From Legionella sainthelensi (lineage in GTDB: Bacteria > Pseudomonadota > Gammaproteobacteria > Legionellales > Legionellaceae), in NCBI RefSeq assembly GCF_900637685.1, contig NZ_LR134388.1:3871001-3935000 (forward strand): a DNA stretch of 64,000 nucleotides, read 5' to 3'. Positions 46,291 to 56,235 of the stretch are shown piece after piece (position 1 is the stretch's first letter; each line of letters starts with the position of its first letter). The position numbers and the translations under genes were made by a program. Under the pieces are notes generated by a model. It was not told the origin of the DNA. It searched no databases and saw only the letters and a program-made list of their open reading frames with translations.

Positions 46291-46600
46291 TATTGTTCAA
46301 GTCCTTTTTCAGTAGGCTCAATAAAAAATTATTCATAATCTTTGAACAAAGATATAATCACCTTTTTTTTTCAAAGTCAAATTTCTTCCTGGTTTTCACA
46401 TCTTTTGCAGTGCAAACAGAAACAAATTTTATTTTTTAATGGTTAAGAAAAATAAACATCACATTATTTTGATGTAAATGAGAAGTGTTAAACAGTAAAG
46501 AGCATCCGCTAGAAATTGCTTCTTTAGCTCATGAGACATACTACGCACTTTGCATGGCTATCATATAAAAGGGTTCCAAAATGGAACCCTTTTTTGATAT
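46291..46600. other. Intergenic region between the two Ig-repeat genes
   Basis: A 310-bp AT-rich stretch. It must hold the promoter of the downstream gene (reading leftward from 46290), but no convincing -35/-10 pair was found. The only clear element is the terminator hairpin at its right end (46567-46595). Separate promoters for the two paralogues are therefore likely. Confidence 0.45.
46567..46595 (-). terminator. Intrinsic terminator of the second Ig-repeat gene
   Basis: AAAAGGGTTCC (46567-46577) pairs with GGAACCCTTTT (46583-46593) around loop AAAAT. Read on the minus strand it is followed by TTTTATATG, right after the stop at 46601; on the plus strand a T run also follows, so it works in both directions. 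Confidence 0.8.
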
Positions 46601-49600
46601 TTACAGTAAGGCAATAAATTGTGGCGAGTTTATTACAAATGAAGTCGCGCTGGAGCAAGCACCAAAGCGTTGTGTATCAGCATCAATTGGACAAACAGAA
46701 ATGGGATTACTTACCGAATTCAATGAATTTGCGATATAAGCTACCTGATTATTCTTGCCAACCACAATACCTATAGGGCCGGCAAAAGATACTCCCGCTA
46801 TGGGACTAGGACTTGCATTGAGGCAATACTCCACTGTCCCATTGCTATTCAACGAACAATAAGATACAAGGTTTTCGCCAACACTAGAAACATATAGTCC
46901 GAGATCAGAACTTTGCAATGCAATACCTAGAGGTGAACCCCAATCGCCACTCAACTGAGTACAAGAATCAAATAGACCCGTTATTGAATTAATCATACAT
47001 AACGATACTTGGTTAGTATTAGGACTTGTAACATAAGCCATTGTTCCTGCATCGTTTAGAGAAATATCGTAAGCAGGGAAGGTGGTGAAATTAATCCCTG
47101 AATCGATACAGTTATCCAAATTATTAGTTCCCGTATTTATGGGGCATACCAAAACATTATCATGAGTCGACGTTGTTACATAAGCTCTTGGATTTGGGTT
47201 ACCAACGGCATCATTTAAGGCAATCCCGTAAGGGTTAAAGCCGAGTAGCTGAGTACCGGTAGATGCTGCTTGGCTACAGTTGATGAAAGCACCACCAGTA
47301 ACAGTACATTTGGTTACTCCATTAGCTAGCCCCGCTACTGAATTAGCAATATAGATAAAAGTACCCACTGAATTGATAGCTAAACCCTGTGGCGAAGAAA
47401 AAACAGAAGCGCTCTCAACACAATTGTTAAATAACCCAGTATTTAAAACCTGACAATGAACAATAGAGTTATTAGCAGTTGAGATGTAGACACTCGTGAC
47501 TTGAGTGGTTGTAGCTGTTATTGGTGTAATTCCTTGATGACCATTAAGCTTTGCCCTAATATTTGTTGTTCCTGGATTATTGCCAGTAGCTAAACCTTGA
47601 GAACCGACAGCATTTGAAACTGAAACATTAAAGGGGTTATCGGAAGACCATGTAACTAAGGTAGTAATATTTTGAGTTGTACCATTGTCATAAGTTCCGA
47701 CCGCTGTCAATTGAATACTCTCTCCCACAGGAACAAAACCACTACCCGTGATTTTAATAGACTGCAAAGTAGCAGCAGTCACATTTAAGGTAGCAGTTCC
47801 AGTTACTGAGCTCTGTGTGGCAGAAATAGTCGCGGCTCCTACTCCATTTCCCGTAGCCAACCCTTCGCTACCGCTTAGATTGGAAACAGAAGCGATCGTA
47901 CTATTACTGCTCGTCCAAGTTACTAACGAGGTTAAATCTTGCTCGGAATTATCGGTAAAATGACCAGTGGCTGTATATTGTTTGGTTGTACCCTCTACAA
48001 TCGATGCTGACGATGGCGCTACAGTTATGGTGGATAATGTTGCTGGAGTAACCGTTAAAGGAGTGCCACCAGTGATATTATTATAACTCGCTGTGATTGT
48101 TGTGGGTCCTTGGGCAGTTGCTGTAGCCAATCCCTTAGAGTTGCTTGAATTAGAAACCGTTGCAATATTTGTCGATGTAGAAGACCAGACCACCTCCTGA
48201 GTAAGATTACGCATACTGCCATCAGAATAATTTCCTGTTGCAGTGTATTGAAGCGTTAAACCATTAGCAAGTGAGGCATTATTAGGCGTTACTGTAATTG
48301 ATTGCAGAGTGGGTGCAACCACTGTAAGGCCTGTGGACCCTGAAACACCACTCAAACTTGCACTAATTGTAGCTGATCCTGCAGCATTGCCATACACATC
48401 TCCTTTTGAACCAAGTGCATTAGAAATATTAGCAATAGCTGGGGATGAAGAAGTCCAAGTGACGTCCTGAGTCAGATCTTGAGTCGTATCATTATTGTAA
48501 ATCCCCGTGGCAGTATATTGAAGTGTACTGCCCGTAACCAGGGTGGTGTTCGCGGGAGTCACTTCTATCAAAGTAAGAGTAGCTGATGTAATAGTTAAGG
48601 TGCTGCTCCCTGACATTGAACCTACTGAAGCAGTAATAGTTGTGGAGCCTACGCCTACAGCTGAGGCTAACCCATGAGAACCAGGAGCATTTGAAATTGT
48701 TGCTTTTGTTGTATCCGACGATGACCAAGTCACGAAAGGCGTAATGGTCAGGTGCGTACCATTGGAGAAAATACCAACCGCTGTAAATTGTTGATTCGTT
48801 CCATTAACTATAGATGGATCAACCGGTGTTACATCAATAGCAGTTAGTGTCGCTGCTGTGACGGTTAAGTTAGTTGTACCAGTAATCCCAGCATATTGTG
48901 CTGTAATTGTTGTTGTTCCTGTATTGGTTCCAACAGCTAGCCCATGAGAACCAGGTGCATTAGAAATTGAAGCCGCATTAGTCGAAGAGGTCCAAGCAAC
49001 AAGATTGGTTATATCATAAACAGCTCCCCCACTAAAAGTACCCATGGCTGTAAACTGCTGGGCAAACCCGTTGGGGATACTTGGATTATTAGGTGTAACT
49101 GCAATAGATATTAATGTACCCGCAGTCACCGTAAGATTTGTTTCACCTATAGTGTTATTTAACGTGGCACGGATAATAGTAGTTCCAGGAGCATTTCCGG
49201 TTGCTAACCCCTTGGAGCCCGCTGTATTAGAAATACTCGCCTGTGTTTCATTCAAAGATGTCCAAGTTACGAAGGAAGTAAGATCTTGTGTTGTCCCATT
49301 TGAAAATGTTCCTGTAGCGGCATATTGAAGAGTTGTTCCATTAGGGATCGAGCGATTGACAGGTGTAACTGTGATAGAGGATAAGGTTGCGCTGGAAACA
49401 GTAAGGAGTGTCGAAGCACTTGTCGTGCCAAGGCTAGCGGTAATAGTGGTAGTCCCCGGACTATTCCCAGTGGCCAATCCTTTCAAACCCGCGTCATTAG
49501 AAATAGATGCAATATTAGGACTTGAAGAGGACCAGTTCACCCTATCGCTAATCTCCTGGGTCGTTCCATTGGAAAATATTCCAATCGCTACAAATTGCAG

Positions 49601-50107
49601 CGAGGTCTTATTAGCAATTTTGGGATTACTAGGGCTGATGGCAATTGAAACTAGTGTTCTTGAGGAAGAAACGACAGTAAGATTTAAACTATCAGCTGCA
49701 CTGGGTCGACTACATAAAAAAGCATCCGGCCTATTATCACCAGGCCCTTTGGTTTTGCATATTTCAGGACCGCCTGTCACCCGCTCTGGCAACTCACTGC
49801 CATCTAGTCTTAATGTAAGTAAACAAGAAGCTTTGGGAGCTAAAGTAAATGGATTACTGCAACCACCTGCCAAGACCTGATGAATTCCTTGAATAGGATT
49901 CATAGTTAATGTTCGTGTAATATTGGTGTTATTAGTGACGCGATACTGCACGGTATCATGTCCAGTTGCTGAAACTTGTTTTGTGGAAGGAGTCGTTGCA
50001 ACAATGCTAAATTTGGGCTGCGCCCCTGCGTGCAAAAATGTAGTCATGAACAATAGGGTTATACCTAAAATAAAATAATGAAAAACATGGGTAAGCATTC
50101 TATTCAT
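46601..50107 (-). CDS. Large secreted paralogue: eight Ig-like (BIG2) repeats plus six-blade propeller
   Basis: An 1168-residue paralogue of the downstream gene with the same layout. It has a signal peptide (about 1-28), an N-terminal cysteine domain (about 30-150, with NPFTLAPKASCLLTL and PEICKTKG), eight Ig-like repeats of about 89 residues (about 155-865), and a C-terminal propeller-like part with six cysteine-paired motifs (KCTVTGGAFINC, VCPINTGTNNLDNC and so on). Repeats line up by position: the sixth repeat of both proteins starts with the same SITVTPNNASLANGL, and the eighth repeat of both is divergent. This points to whole-gene duplication rather than independent repeat growth. ATG 50107 follows GGATG. 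Confidence 0.88.
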   Translation of the reverse strand: MNRMLTHVFHYFILGITLLFMTTFLHAGAQPKFSIVATTPSTKQVSATGHDTVQYRVTNNTNITRTLTMNPIQGIHQVLAGGCSNPFTLAPKASCLLTLRLDGSELPERVTGGPEICKTKGPGDNRPDAFLCSRPSAADSLNLTVVSSSRTLVSIAISPSNPKIANKTSLQFVAIGIFSNGTTQEISDRVNWSSSSPNIASISNDAGLKGLATGNSPGTTTITASLGTTSASTLLTVSSATLSSITVTPVNRSIPNGTTLQYAATGTFSNGTTQDLTSFVTWTSLNETQASISNTAGSKGLATGNAPGTTIIRATLNNTIGETNLTVTAGTLISIAVTPNNPSIPNGFAQQFTAMGTFSGGAVYDITNLVAWTSSTNAASISNAPGSHGLAVGTNTGTTTITAQYAGITGTTNLTVTAATLTAIDVTPVDPSIVNGTNQQFTAVGIFSNGTHLTITPFVTWSSSDTTKATISNAPGSHGLASAVGVGSTTITASVGSMSGSSTLTITSATLTLIEVTPANTTLVTGSTLQYTATGIYNNDTTQDLTQDVTWTSSSPAIANISNALGSKGDVYGNAAGSATISASLSGVSGSTGLTVVAPTLQSITVTPNNASLANGLTLQYTATGNYSDGSMRNLTQEVVWSSTSTNIATVSNSSNSKGLATATAQGPTTITASYNNITGGTPLTVTPATLSTITVAPSSASIVEGTTKQYTATGHFTDNSEQDLTSLVTWTSSNSTIASVSNLSGSEGLATGNGVGAATISATQSSVTGTATLNVTAATLQSIKITGSGFVPVGESIQLTAVGTYDNGTTQNITTLVTWSSDNPFNVSVSNAVGSQGLATGNNPGTTNIRAKLNGHQGITPITATTTQVTSVYISTANNSIVHCQVLNTGLFNNCVESASVFSSPQGLAINSVGTFIYIANSVAGLANGVTKCTVTGGAFINCSQAASTGTQLLGFNPYGIALNDAVGNPNPRAYVTTSTHDNVLVCPINTGTNNLDNCIDSGINFTTFPAYDISLNDAGTMAYVTSPNTNQVSLCMINSITGLFDSCTQLSGDWGSPLGIALQSSDLGLYVSSVGENLVSYCSLNSNGTVEYCLNASPSPIAGVSFAGPIGIVVGKNNQVAYIANSLNSVSNPISVCPIDADTQRFGACSSATSFVINSPQFIALL

Positions 50108-50393
50108 TGTATTTCACATCCTTGATGTTTTACTTTAAAGGTCAAGTTAGATTCGTGCAGCTAAATGGTAAAGTAAGTTTCAACAGATTACAAGAAACAT
50201 ATCTTAGGTCCCACTGTTGATATGGAATACATTCTGAAAGGATGTAATATTATGATAAATATTTAAATTGTATGCTCTACCCAAAATCAATAATGATCCA
50301 CAATTGATAAAACATGTTGATTGATACCAACAATAAGATAGTTTATGATTCTAAACTTATTTATAGATAAAATTATAGATTCAAGGAAAGAAT

Positions 50394-51136
50394 ATGATAA
50401 AAAAAACTGCCGTATTATTGGCTTTCACTACAATATTTAGCCATGCTGCTTTTGCAGGTGACATGGGTGTTATCGAAGAAGGTTGGAAACGAGTCCTCAC
50501 TCTTAGTGGAGGCCCAAGCTGGAGCCAAAACGGTGAAACACAAACTTTTTCCTTCAACCCGATATTCAAAAAACCTATGATAATCAGTCATCCAATAGCA
50601 CCTTAGGTAGTGGCGAAATATTTTTAGGATTGCAACACTCATTTAATGCCAATTTTTTAGGGCAAATTGGTTTAGCTTTAGCAGCCAGTAGCGATGCTAA
50701 ATTAACTGGGGATATATGGGAGGATGCCGATCCCGATTTTAATAACTATTTTTACCGTTACTACGTGAATCATCAGCATATTGCTGCAAAAGGTAAAGTT
50801 TTAGCCGCCGGAATGAAATTGGTGCAACCTTATGTCAGTGGCAGCATTGGCGTAGGATTTAACCACTCTCATAATTTTGTCATTACGCCTAAAATTTTTG
50901 AAGAGGTACCTGCTCCTCCTTTTAATGGCTATACGAAGACCTCCTTTACCTATACAGTAGGTGCGGGCATTCAAAGAGCCATTACAACATCCTTATACGC
51001 AAGCATAGGCTATGAGTTCGCGGACTGGGGTAAAAGTAATCTTGCCGCAGCAGATGGACAAACCATGAATAGTGGATTAAGTTTGAATCATTTGTACACA
51101 AATCAACTACAGTTTGGTTTAACATTAGTCGCTTAG
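50394..51136 (+). pseudogene. Outer-membrane beta-barrel protein, frameshifted
   Basis: A paralogue of the barrel protein at 26029-26775. The first frame has a signal peptide (MIKKTAVLLAFTTIFSHAAFA), then GDMG and LSGGPSWSQNGETQTF. The frame is lost at a run of five T (50546-50550). Adding one base gives TFFLQPDIQKTYDNQ, which joins smoothly to GSGEIFLGLQHSF and the rest up to 51136, including GVGFNHSHNF and the final aromatic-rich strand. The restored protein has 247 residues, almost the same as its paralogue (248). AAGGAAAG precedes ATG 50394. Confidence 0.75.
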
Positions 51137-51144
51137 TTTCTAGT

Positions 51145-51167
51145 GGGACAAAGCAGTGCTTTGTCTC
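51145..51167 (+). terminator. Hairpin after the barrel-protein gene
   Basis: GGGACAAAGC pairs with GCTTTGTCTC (one G-T pair) around a 3-base loop, 8 bases after the stop. T-rich sequence follows only loosely. The rest of the gap to 51470 is AT-rich and holds nothing else recognised. Confidence 0.5.
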
Positions 51168-51470
51168 TCTAACGCTCTCTTAAATTTTTTCAAACTTCTG
51201 TGTTTCTTCTAGGTAAATGCACCTAAATTTGAATACTAAAATACTTCATTTGCCTATGCGTTGTACTTTATTTCAATGCCAATATAAATTCCAATCCCTT
51301 GCACAAGTATGAATTCAAACGTCGGGGAGGTGTCAAAATGCGGTTTTGTACTCAAATCTTCTATTCTGTTTGATTGTTTCTACAAAAATCCATCGTTGTA
51401 AAAAACTCAAATTGTGACAAAATAAGGTATGGGTTAAACTGGTATCATTTTTTGATAGATAGGATAAAAA

Positions 51471-52058
51471 ATGCCAGTTAGTATTAAAGTTTCAGAAATA
51501 ACCAATCTCCACCAAAACGCCATTACCATTTGGAAAGCATCAGACATAATTTTTCAACAAGAGGACTTCTATCGATTAGTTGAAGAAAATCACGCCTTTA
51601 ATTTTCAACTATGGCATGCTGAAGACCGAGCACGTCGTGATGACTTAGGTTATGAGTTTGTATACCAGGCAAAACGCGAAATAGATAGGTTCAATCAATT
51701 ACGGAATAATCGCATGGAAGCTATGGATGAATGGCTTTTCAAGCAGTTACAACCCGCCGAATTCAATATTTGTCCTGTCAATTCAGAATCACCAGGTATG
51801 ATTATCGATAGACTCTCTATTTTATCGTTAAAATCCTATCATATGTCCCTACAGACAAAGCGTACTGATGCAACCGAGGATCATCGCCAAAACTGCTCTA
51901 ACAAATTAATAATCATTCATCAACAATTAGAACAATTATCTCAATGTTTTGAGGAGCTGCTGGTGGAAGTGCGAGCAAAAAAACGGACGTTCCGCATCTA
52001 TCATCAATTTAAAATGTACAACGATCCTAATCTAAACCCAGAATTATACCGCCGTTAG
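51471..52058 (+). CDS. DUF4254 family protein
   Basis: A 195-residue soluble helical protein. The N-terminal NHAFNFQLWHAEDRARRDDLG, the IDRFNQLRNNRMEAMDEWL stretch and the late PGMIIDRLSILSLKSYHM and FKMYNDPNLNPELY segments match DUF4254, a family often found beside glycosyltransferase genes in surface-polysaccharide regions. No glycosyltransferase lies next to it here. Function unknown. AGGAT sits 7 bases before ATG 51471. Its last 15 bases overlap the convergent membrane/coiled-coil gene. Confidence 0.8.
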   Translation: MPVSIKVSEITNLHQNAITIWKASDIIFQQEDFYRLVEENHAFNFQLWHAEDRARRDDLGYEFVYQAKREIDRFNQLRNNRMEAMDEWLFKQLQPAEFNICPVNSESPGMIIDRLSILSLKSYHMSLQTKRTDATEDHRQNCSNKLIIIHQQLEQLSQCFEELLVEVRAKKRTFRIYHQFKMYNDPNLNPELYRR

Positions 52059-53968
52059 CTGATTCGAATGAAGATAAATCGACTTCACTCTTTGCATGGG
52101 CAAGGGGTTTGTCTTGGGGGAGGTTTTTTTAAGTTTTGAGCCGAAAAAGCCCATGTTTGCTATGGAAGGTTCATTTCTCGACAGGGAATCAGGCGCTTTT
52201 TTCTTAGAAGGTTCGCTTGATTCCCCTAGAGACTTGGTTTTTATGTCATCCGATGACGACTCAACCACATCAGGTTGCTTCACATTGCGTGAATTGACCT
52301 GCCCTAAAGGAGGACGCCCCAATCCTCGAGCCAAAGCCCTAAGGCCCAAAACTATAGAAAACAATACAGCATTTGCGATAGCTAAAACGCCTATCAGTGG
52401 CGTATCATGGTAATGTCCTTCGGAATCAGCCTCTTGCAGAGGGGTTGTCGCAAAATTAGAAAAGCTTTTTCCTTTAGAAATACCCGATGCCAATGAACGA
52501 AACACTTCAAACCACTCTTGAAAAAAATATTGTGGTGATGGATCAAGAGCAAGGCCATCTTTTAAGGAGGTTCCAAAACGATCAGAAGTTAAAATTTCCG
52601 CCGTTTCTTCATCAGCCTCTATATTTTTTTCATTTCAATTAGCTGCTTGTAGGGATGCTCCTCCTCTTGTGCCTTAGCTTGTTTTTTCAGATGCTGAGAA
52701 TGGGCTCTTAAGGTGTACGCAGTAAACCCTGCCATTAACACTAAGCCCGAGATTATAAATGCAGCTAACAAGGCAGGAGGAAATACAGTCGCAGTCACTA
52801 AAAATACTGAAGAAACCATAAATAAAACACTGGTTAACACACCATAGGCATATAAACCATACTTCATTCCTAACAAACCAGCAGTCAAATAGCTATGGGT
52901 TGTCTGATTTTTTAAGGTTTGGCGCAATGCTTCAAAGTTGTCCAGGAGTCCACAGACTTCCGCTTTCAAGCGCTTAATTTCCAGTTTATCTTCAATAGTT
53001 TTTTCTTTTTTTTCTTCCAAAGAAAGTAACTTCGCATAAGTAAGCTCCATTTCTTTAGTTACAAGCGCGAGTTGGCATTTGGTTTGGGTAACCATCAAAC
53101 GCAATTGAAAATCATATTCTTCATAAATTCGCGTAATAACACAGGACAATGCATAAACAGCACTAAGTATTGTCATGGCGAGAAAAAGAGGAGGAGCAAG
53201 AACAGAAAGGCTAGCTACCCCTATGTAGAGATATAAGCCATCAAGCAAACCACCAACGCCGACCGCCAAGTACGCATGTATGCGTTCTTCTTCATCCTGA
53301 TGGGCAATTCGTGATAAATAATATTCGCGATCTAAAGGTGTTAACGAGCTTAATTGCTGGATTTCAATTAAAAGCTCTTTGTTCTGATTCATTTTTTTCT
53401 TACGCGACTCAAGCATACCTCGTATCCAAAGTCGATTTGCTGCAGCTAAAACACCTAATACAAGTCCTACAGGAACAACCATATACTTAAGATCTGTCTC
53501 AGTGATAATGCCCAAGACTTGTATGGCACTTTTCCAGCCTTTGTATGCATTTTTTAAGCCTTTCATTACATCCCGAAAATAAGGCCAAGCACTTGCTATG
53601 AATTTTTTAACTGGATTTTTTTCTTCGCCATCATAAACACTTGCTAAAAAAGAAAAAGAAACTAAAAAAAGTGCTTCCGCTGTAGCTGCGGCGATACCTT
53701 CAGGTGAAGTTAATATATCGTGCATTACGTCTGGATCGTTGCTGGGCATGCATACTTCAAAAAACCATTTAAGCATGCTGTAGGAAGAGCTGAGAGAATC
53801 TAAAATTGCGTAGGCATGATAAACATACCGATTCTTATCTAGCTTTTGAGCTAGAAGTCTGCTTTGCGCGTCGATGCGCCCAGCAATAGCTAAAAGAAAA
53901 ATAAGTTGTTTTGATTTTGGAGCTGAATCTTTACTCTTACGAGACATGCTTACACGCAGAGAGACCAT
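52044..53968 (-). pseudogene. Multi-pass membrane protein with coiled coil, split by a frameshift at an A7 run
   Basis: The first frame (53968 to 52619) has a hydrophobic N-terminal half, repeated GLY-rich membrane hairpins (AVGVGGLLDGLYLYIGVAS and, further on, AGLLGMKYGLYAYGVLTS, an apparent internal duplication) and a lysine/glutamate-rich coiled coil between them. It stops just after MKKI. The -1 frame opens at the same point (MKKN-IEADEE) and runs to 52044, adding a hydrophobic segment (LIGVLAIANAVLFSIVLG) and a basic, serine-rich tail. The shift lies at seven T on the plus strand (52624-52630). Joined, the protein has about 641 residues. Similar membrane/coiled-coil proteins occur among Legionella effector candidates; no function is known. 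Confidence 0.65.
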
Positions 53969-54186
53969 CAGTTACGATGGCGCGGATTATATGTATAATT
54001 GATCTTCATGTCAATAATAGTTTCATCCTGGGTCAAAAAAATACAAATTTATTGGCCATTGTCCATGATATCACACTCAATACGTACAAAAAATATGTTG
54101 TAAACCTACTTACGGTTGTGACTTAAGCGGCAAAACCTGCTACGATATCGCACTAATAATAAAAACAACTTAGGAACGATGATTAA

Positions 54187-54693
54187 ATGAGATCAACACT
54201 TGCTCTCTTTATTTTTGTGTTATTAATGACTGGACCTGTTATGGCAACAAATGAAGCACAAATTTATGGTTATGTTGAAAAAGTATCTTTTCCAGAAAAG
54301 AACTTAATTCTATCAGCAAAACTCGATACTGGTGCTAAATCAGCATCATTAAATGCAACCAATATTACCGAAATTACCAAAAAAGGTATAGCCTATTTAC
54401 GCTTTACAGTGCCTACTAAAAGCGGGGATTACCAATTCGAGGCAGAATATAAAGGTCGAGTGAAAATCAAAGTTCGCGAAGGAGAACATGGTTCAGAGAT
54501 CTTGGCACATGCGCCAATTAAACGTCCCGTAGTACTACTCAGTATGCAACTTGGCGATAAGGTAAGAACAATTAAAGTTAACTTAACCAATCGCAAACGT
54601 TTTCTCTACCCCCTTCTATTAGGAAGAGATGCAATCATTGCGTTTAATGGTGCAGTTGATCCTGCTCTCACGTTTACTTTAAAAAAGAAATAA
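54187..54693 (+). CDS. Retropepsin-like protease (annotated in databases as ATP-dependent zinc protease)
   Basis: A 168-residue protein with a signal peptide (MRSTLALFIFVLLMTGPVMA). The family signature is LDTGAKSASL with D47-T48-G49, the aspartic-protease triad of the retropepsin fold; LLGRDAI near residue 147 is the other conserved block. The database name ATP-dependent zinc protease is historical and neither ATP nor zinc binding is visible here. It is the first gene of a conserved trio with the transglutaminase-like 7TM protein and the ATP-grasp ligase (spacings 15 bp and a 4-base overlap). Confidence 0.85.
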   Translation: MRSTLALFIFVLLMTGPVMATNEAQIYGYVEKVSFPEKNLILSAKLDTGAKSASLNATNITEITKKGIAYLRFTVPTKSGDYQFEAEYKGRVKIKVREGEHGSEILAHAPIKRPVVLLSMQLGDKVRTIKVNLTNRKRFLYPLLLGRDAIIAFNGAVDPALTFTLKKK

Positions 54694-54708
54694 GAGTCTT
54701 AAGAAACA

Positions 54709-56235
54709 ATGAAAAATAATACACGTCACGTTTATGGACTGATATTTACCTTATTTATCTTAGGAGCAGGGATTTTTTTATACAGGCATTTAGTACTTGA
54801 TGTGCCGTTAACAGATACTGAAACCATAAACAGCTGGATGGTTGAGTCCAATTTACGTTTTGTTGCAGAGCCAAATACCCCAATTAAAGCAAGCTTTAAT
54901 ATTCCTTATTTACCCCCTCATTTTGCGATTCTAGATGAATATTTTGTCTCAAGAAACTATGGAGTTACAACCAACTTGAACGGTGATAATCGAGAAACGG
55001 TTTGGGCAATAAGACGAGCGAATGGTCAACAGTCCTTATATTATCGAGCAATTTTCCGTCAAACAGAAACAAATGAATCACCATTGGGAACACCACCAGC
55101 AGTAAAGTCACAACCTCTGGAGGAAAATCAAAAATCAGCGGTAGAAACTATTACCAATCAAGTGAGGCAATCTTCTGCAGACATTAAAACCTTTGCACAA
55201 AGCACAATTAAAGAACTGAATAAAAGAGATGGGAATGCCAAATTATTAACCGGAAATAACTTTGATGATGAACACATCATTAGCGCCGCAACCCTCATTT
55301 TAAATCAGTCTAAAATTTATGCCGTTCCTGTGAAGGGAATTTATTTATCCCAAAAAAGTAAAGCGGATTTAAATTCATTTCTCGCTGTTTTTAATGGGAA
55401 AAATTGGATTTATATCAATCCTAAAACAGGTGGGGCAGGACTGCCTAAAGATTTTCTTATTTGGCAATATGGAAATGAACCTGTTTTTGATGTAGTCGGG
55501 GGAAAAAAAGCTCAATTTACTCTAACGGTTTCCCCTACTCCCATCAATGCCTTAAGTATTGCTAAATCACGAGGATTGCAATCAGATTCACAATTATTAC
55601 GTTTCTCATTGTTACAACTTCCAGTCAATGTCCAAGCAACTTATAAAATTTTATTAACCGTTCCTATAGGTGCCTTTATTATTTTAATTCTGCGTAATTT
55701 TATTGGAATTAAAACCTTTGGGACTTTTATGCCCGTTTTAATCGCCCTAGCATTTAGAGAAACTCACGTAGTATGGGGAATTTCACTCTTTGTTATCATT
55801 ATTTCTTTCGGTTTATTAGCACGTTTTTACTTGGATCAATTAAGACTGCTTCTAGTGCCAAGACTTGGCGCGATTCTGACTGTTGTCATTTTATTAATGA
55901 TCTTTATTAGTGTAATTAGTCAAAGCCTTGGACTCGATGCGGGGTTATCCGTAGCCTTATTCCCTATGATCATTTTAACTATGACTATAGAACGCATGTG
56001 CATTACTTGGGACGAGCGCGGTGCTTCCGAAGCGATAAAATCAGGTATTGGAAGCCTGGTTGCAGCAGTCATCTCTTACTGGGCAATGAGCTACGAACCA
56101 TTACAGTATTTGATTTTTGCTTTTCCAGAACTGCTTTTGATTTTATTAGCTTTGATTTTATGGTTTGGACAATATAGAGGCTATCGCTTGTTCGAATTAA
56201 AACGATTCAAATCACTAGCGAGACATGTAGAATGA
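54709..56235 (+). CDS. Inactive transglutaminase-like domain fused to seven membrane helices
   Basis: A 508-residue inner-membrane protein. One membrane segment (about 8-26) leads to a periplasmic region of about 280 residues containing the transglutaminase-like domain (SKIYAVPVKGIYLSQ, VFNGKNWIYINPKTG), which lacks the cysteine-histidine-aspartate catalytic set. A bundle of about seven helices follows (about 316-500), with the conserved GIKTFGTFMPVLIALAFRET and RLGAILTVVILL. It lies in the operon between the retropepsin-like protease and the ATP-grasp gene. It may sense or be cut by the protease; that is inference. Confidence 0.88.
   Translation: MKNNTRHVYGLIFTLFILGAGIFLYRHLVLDVPLTDTETINSWMVESNLRFVAEPNTPIKASFNIPYLPPHFAILDEYFVSRNYGVTTNLNGDNRETVWAIRRANGQQSLYYRAIFRQTETNESPLGTPPAVKSQPLEENQKSAVETITNQVRQSSADIKTFAQSTIKELNKRDGNAKLLTGNNFDDEHIISAATLILNQSKIYAVPVKGIYLSQKSKADLNSFLAVFNGKNWIYINPKTGGAGLPKDFLIWQYGNEPVFDVVGGKKAQFTLTVSPTPINALSIAKSRGLQSDSQLLRFSLLQLPVNVQATYKILLTVPIGAFIILILRNFIGIKTFGTFMPVLIALAFRETHVVWGISLFVIIISFGLLARFYLDQLRLLLVPRLGAILTVVILLMIFISVISQSLGLDAGLSVALFPMIILTMTIERMCITWDERGASEAIKSGIGSLVAAVISYWAMSYEPLQYLIFAFPELLLILLALILWFGQYRGYRLFELKRFKSLARHVE

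Noticed and set aside
52096-52413. 105-codon rightward frame opposite the membrane/coiled-coil gene
   Set aside because: The leftward frame there continues the larger protein after the A7 junction; the rightward frame has no ribosome site and looks like a shadow.
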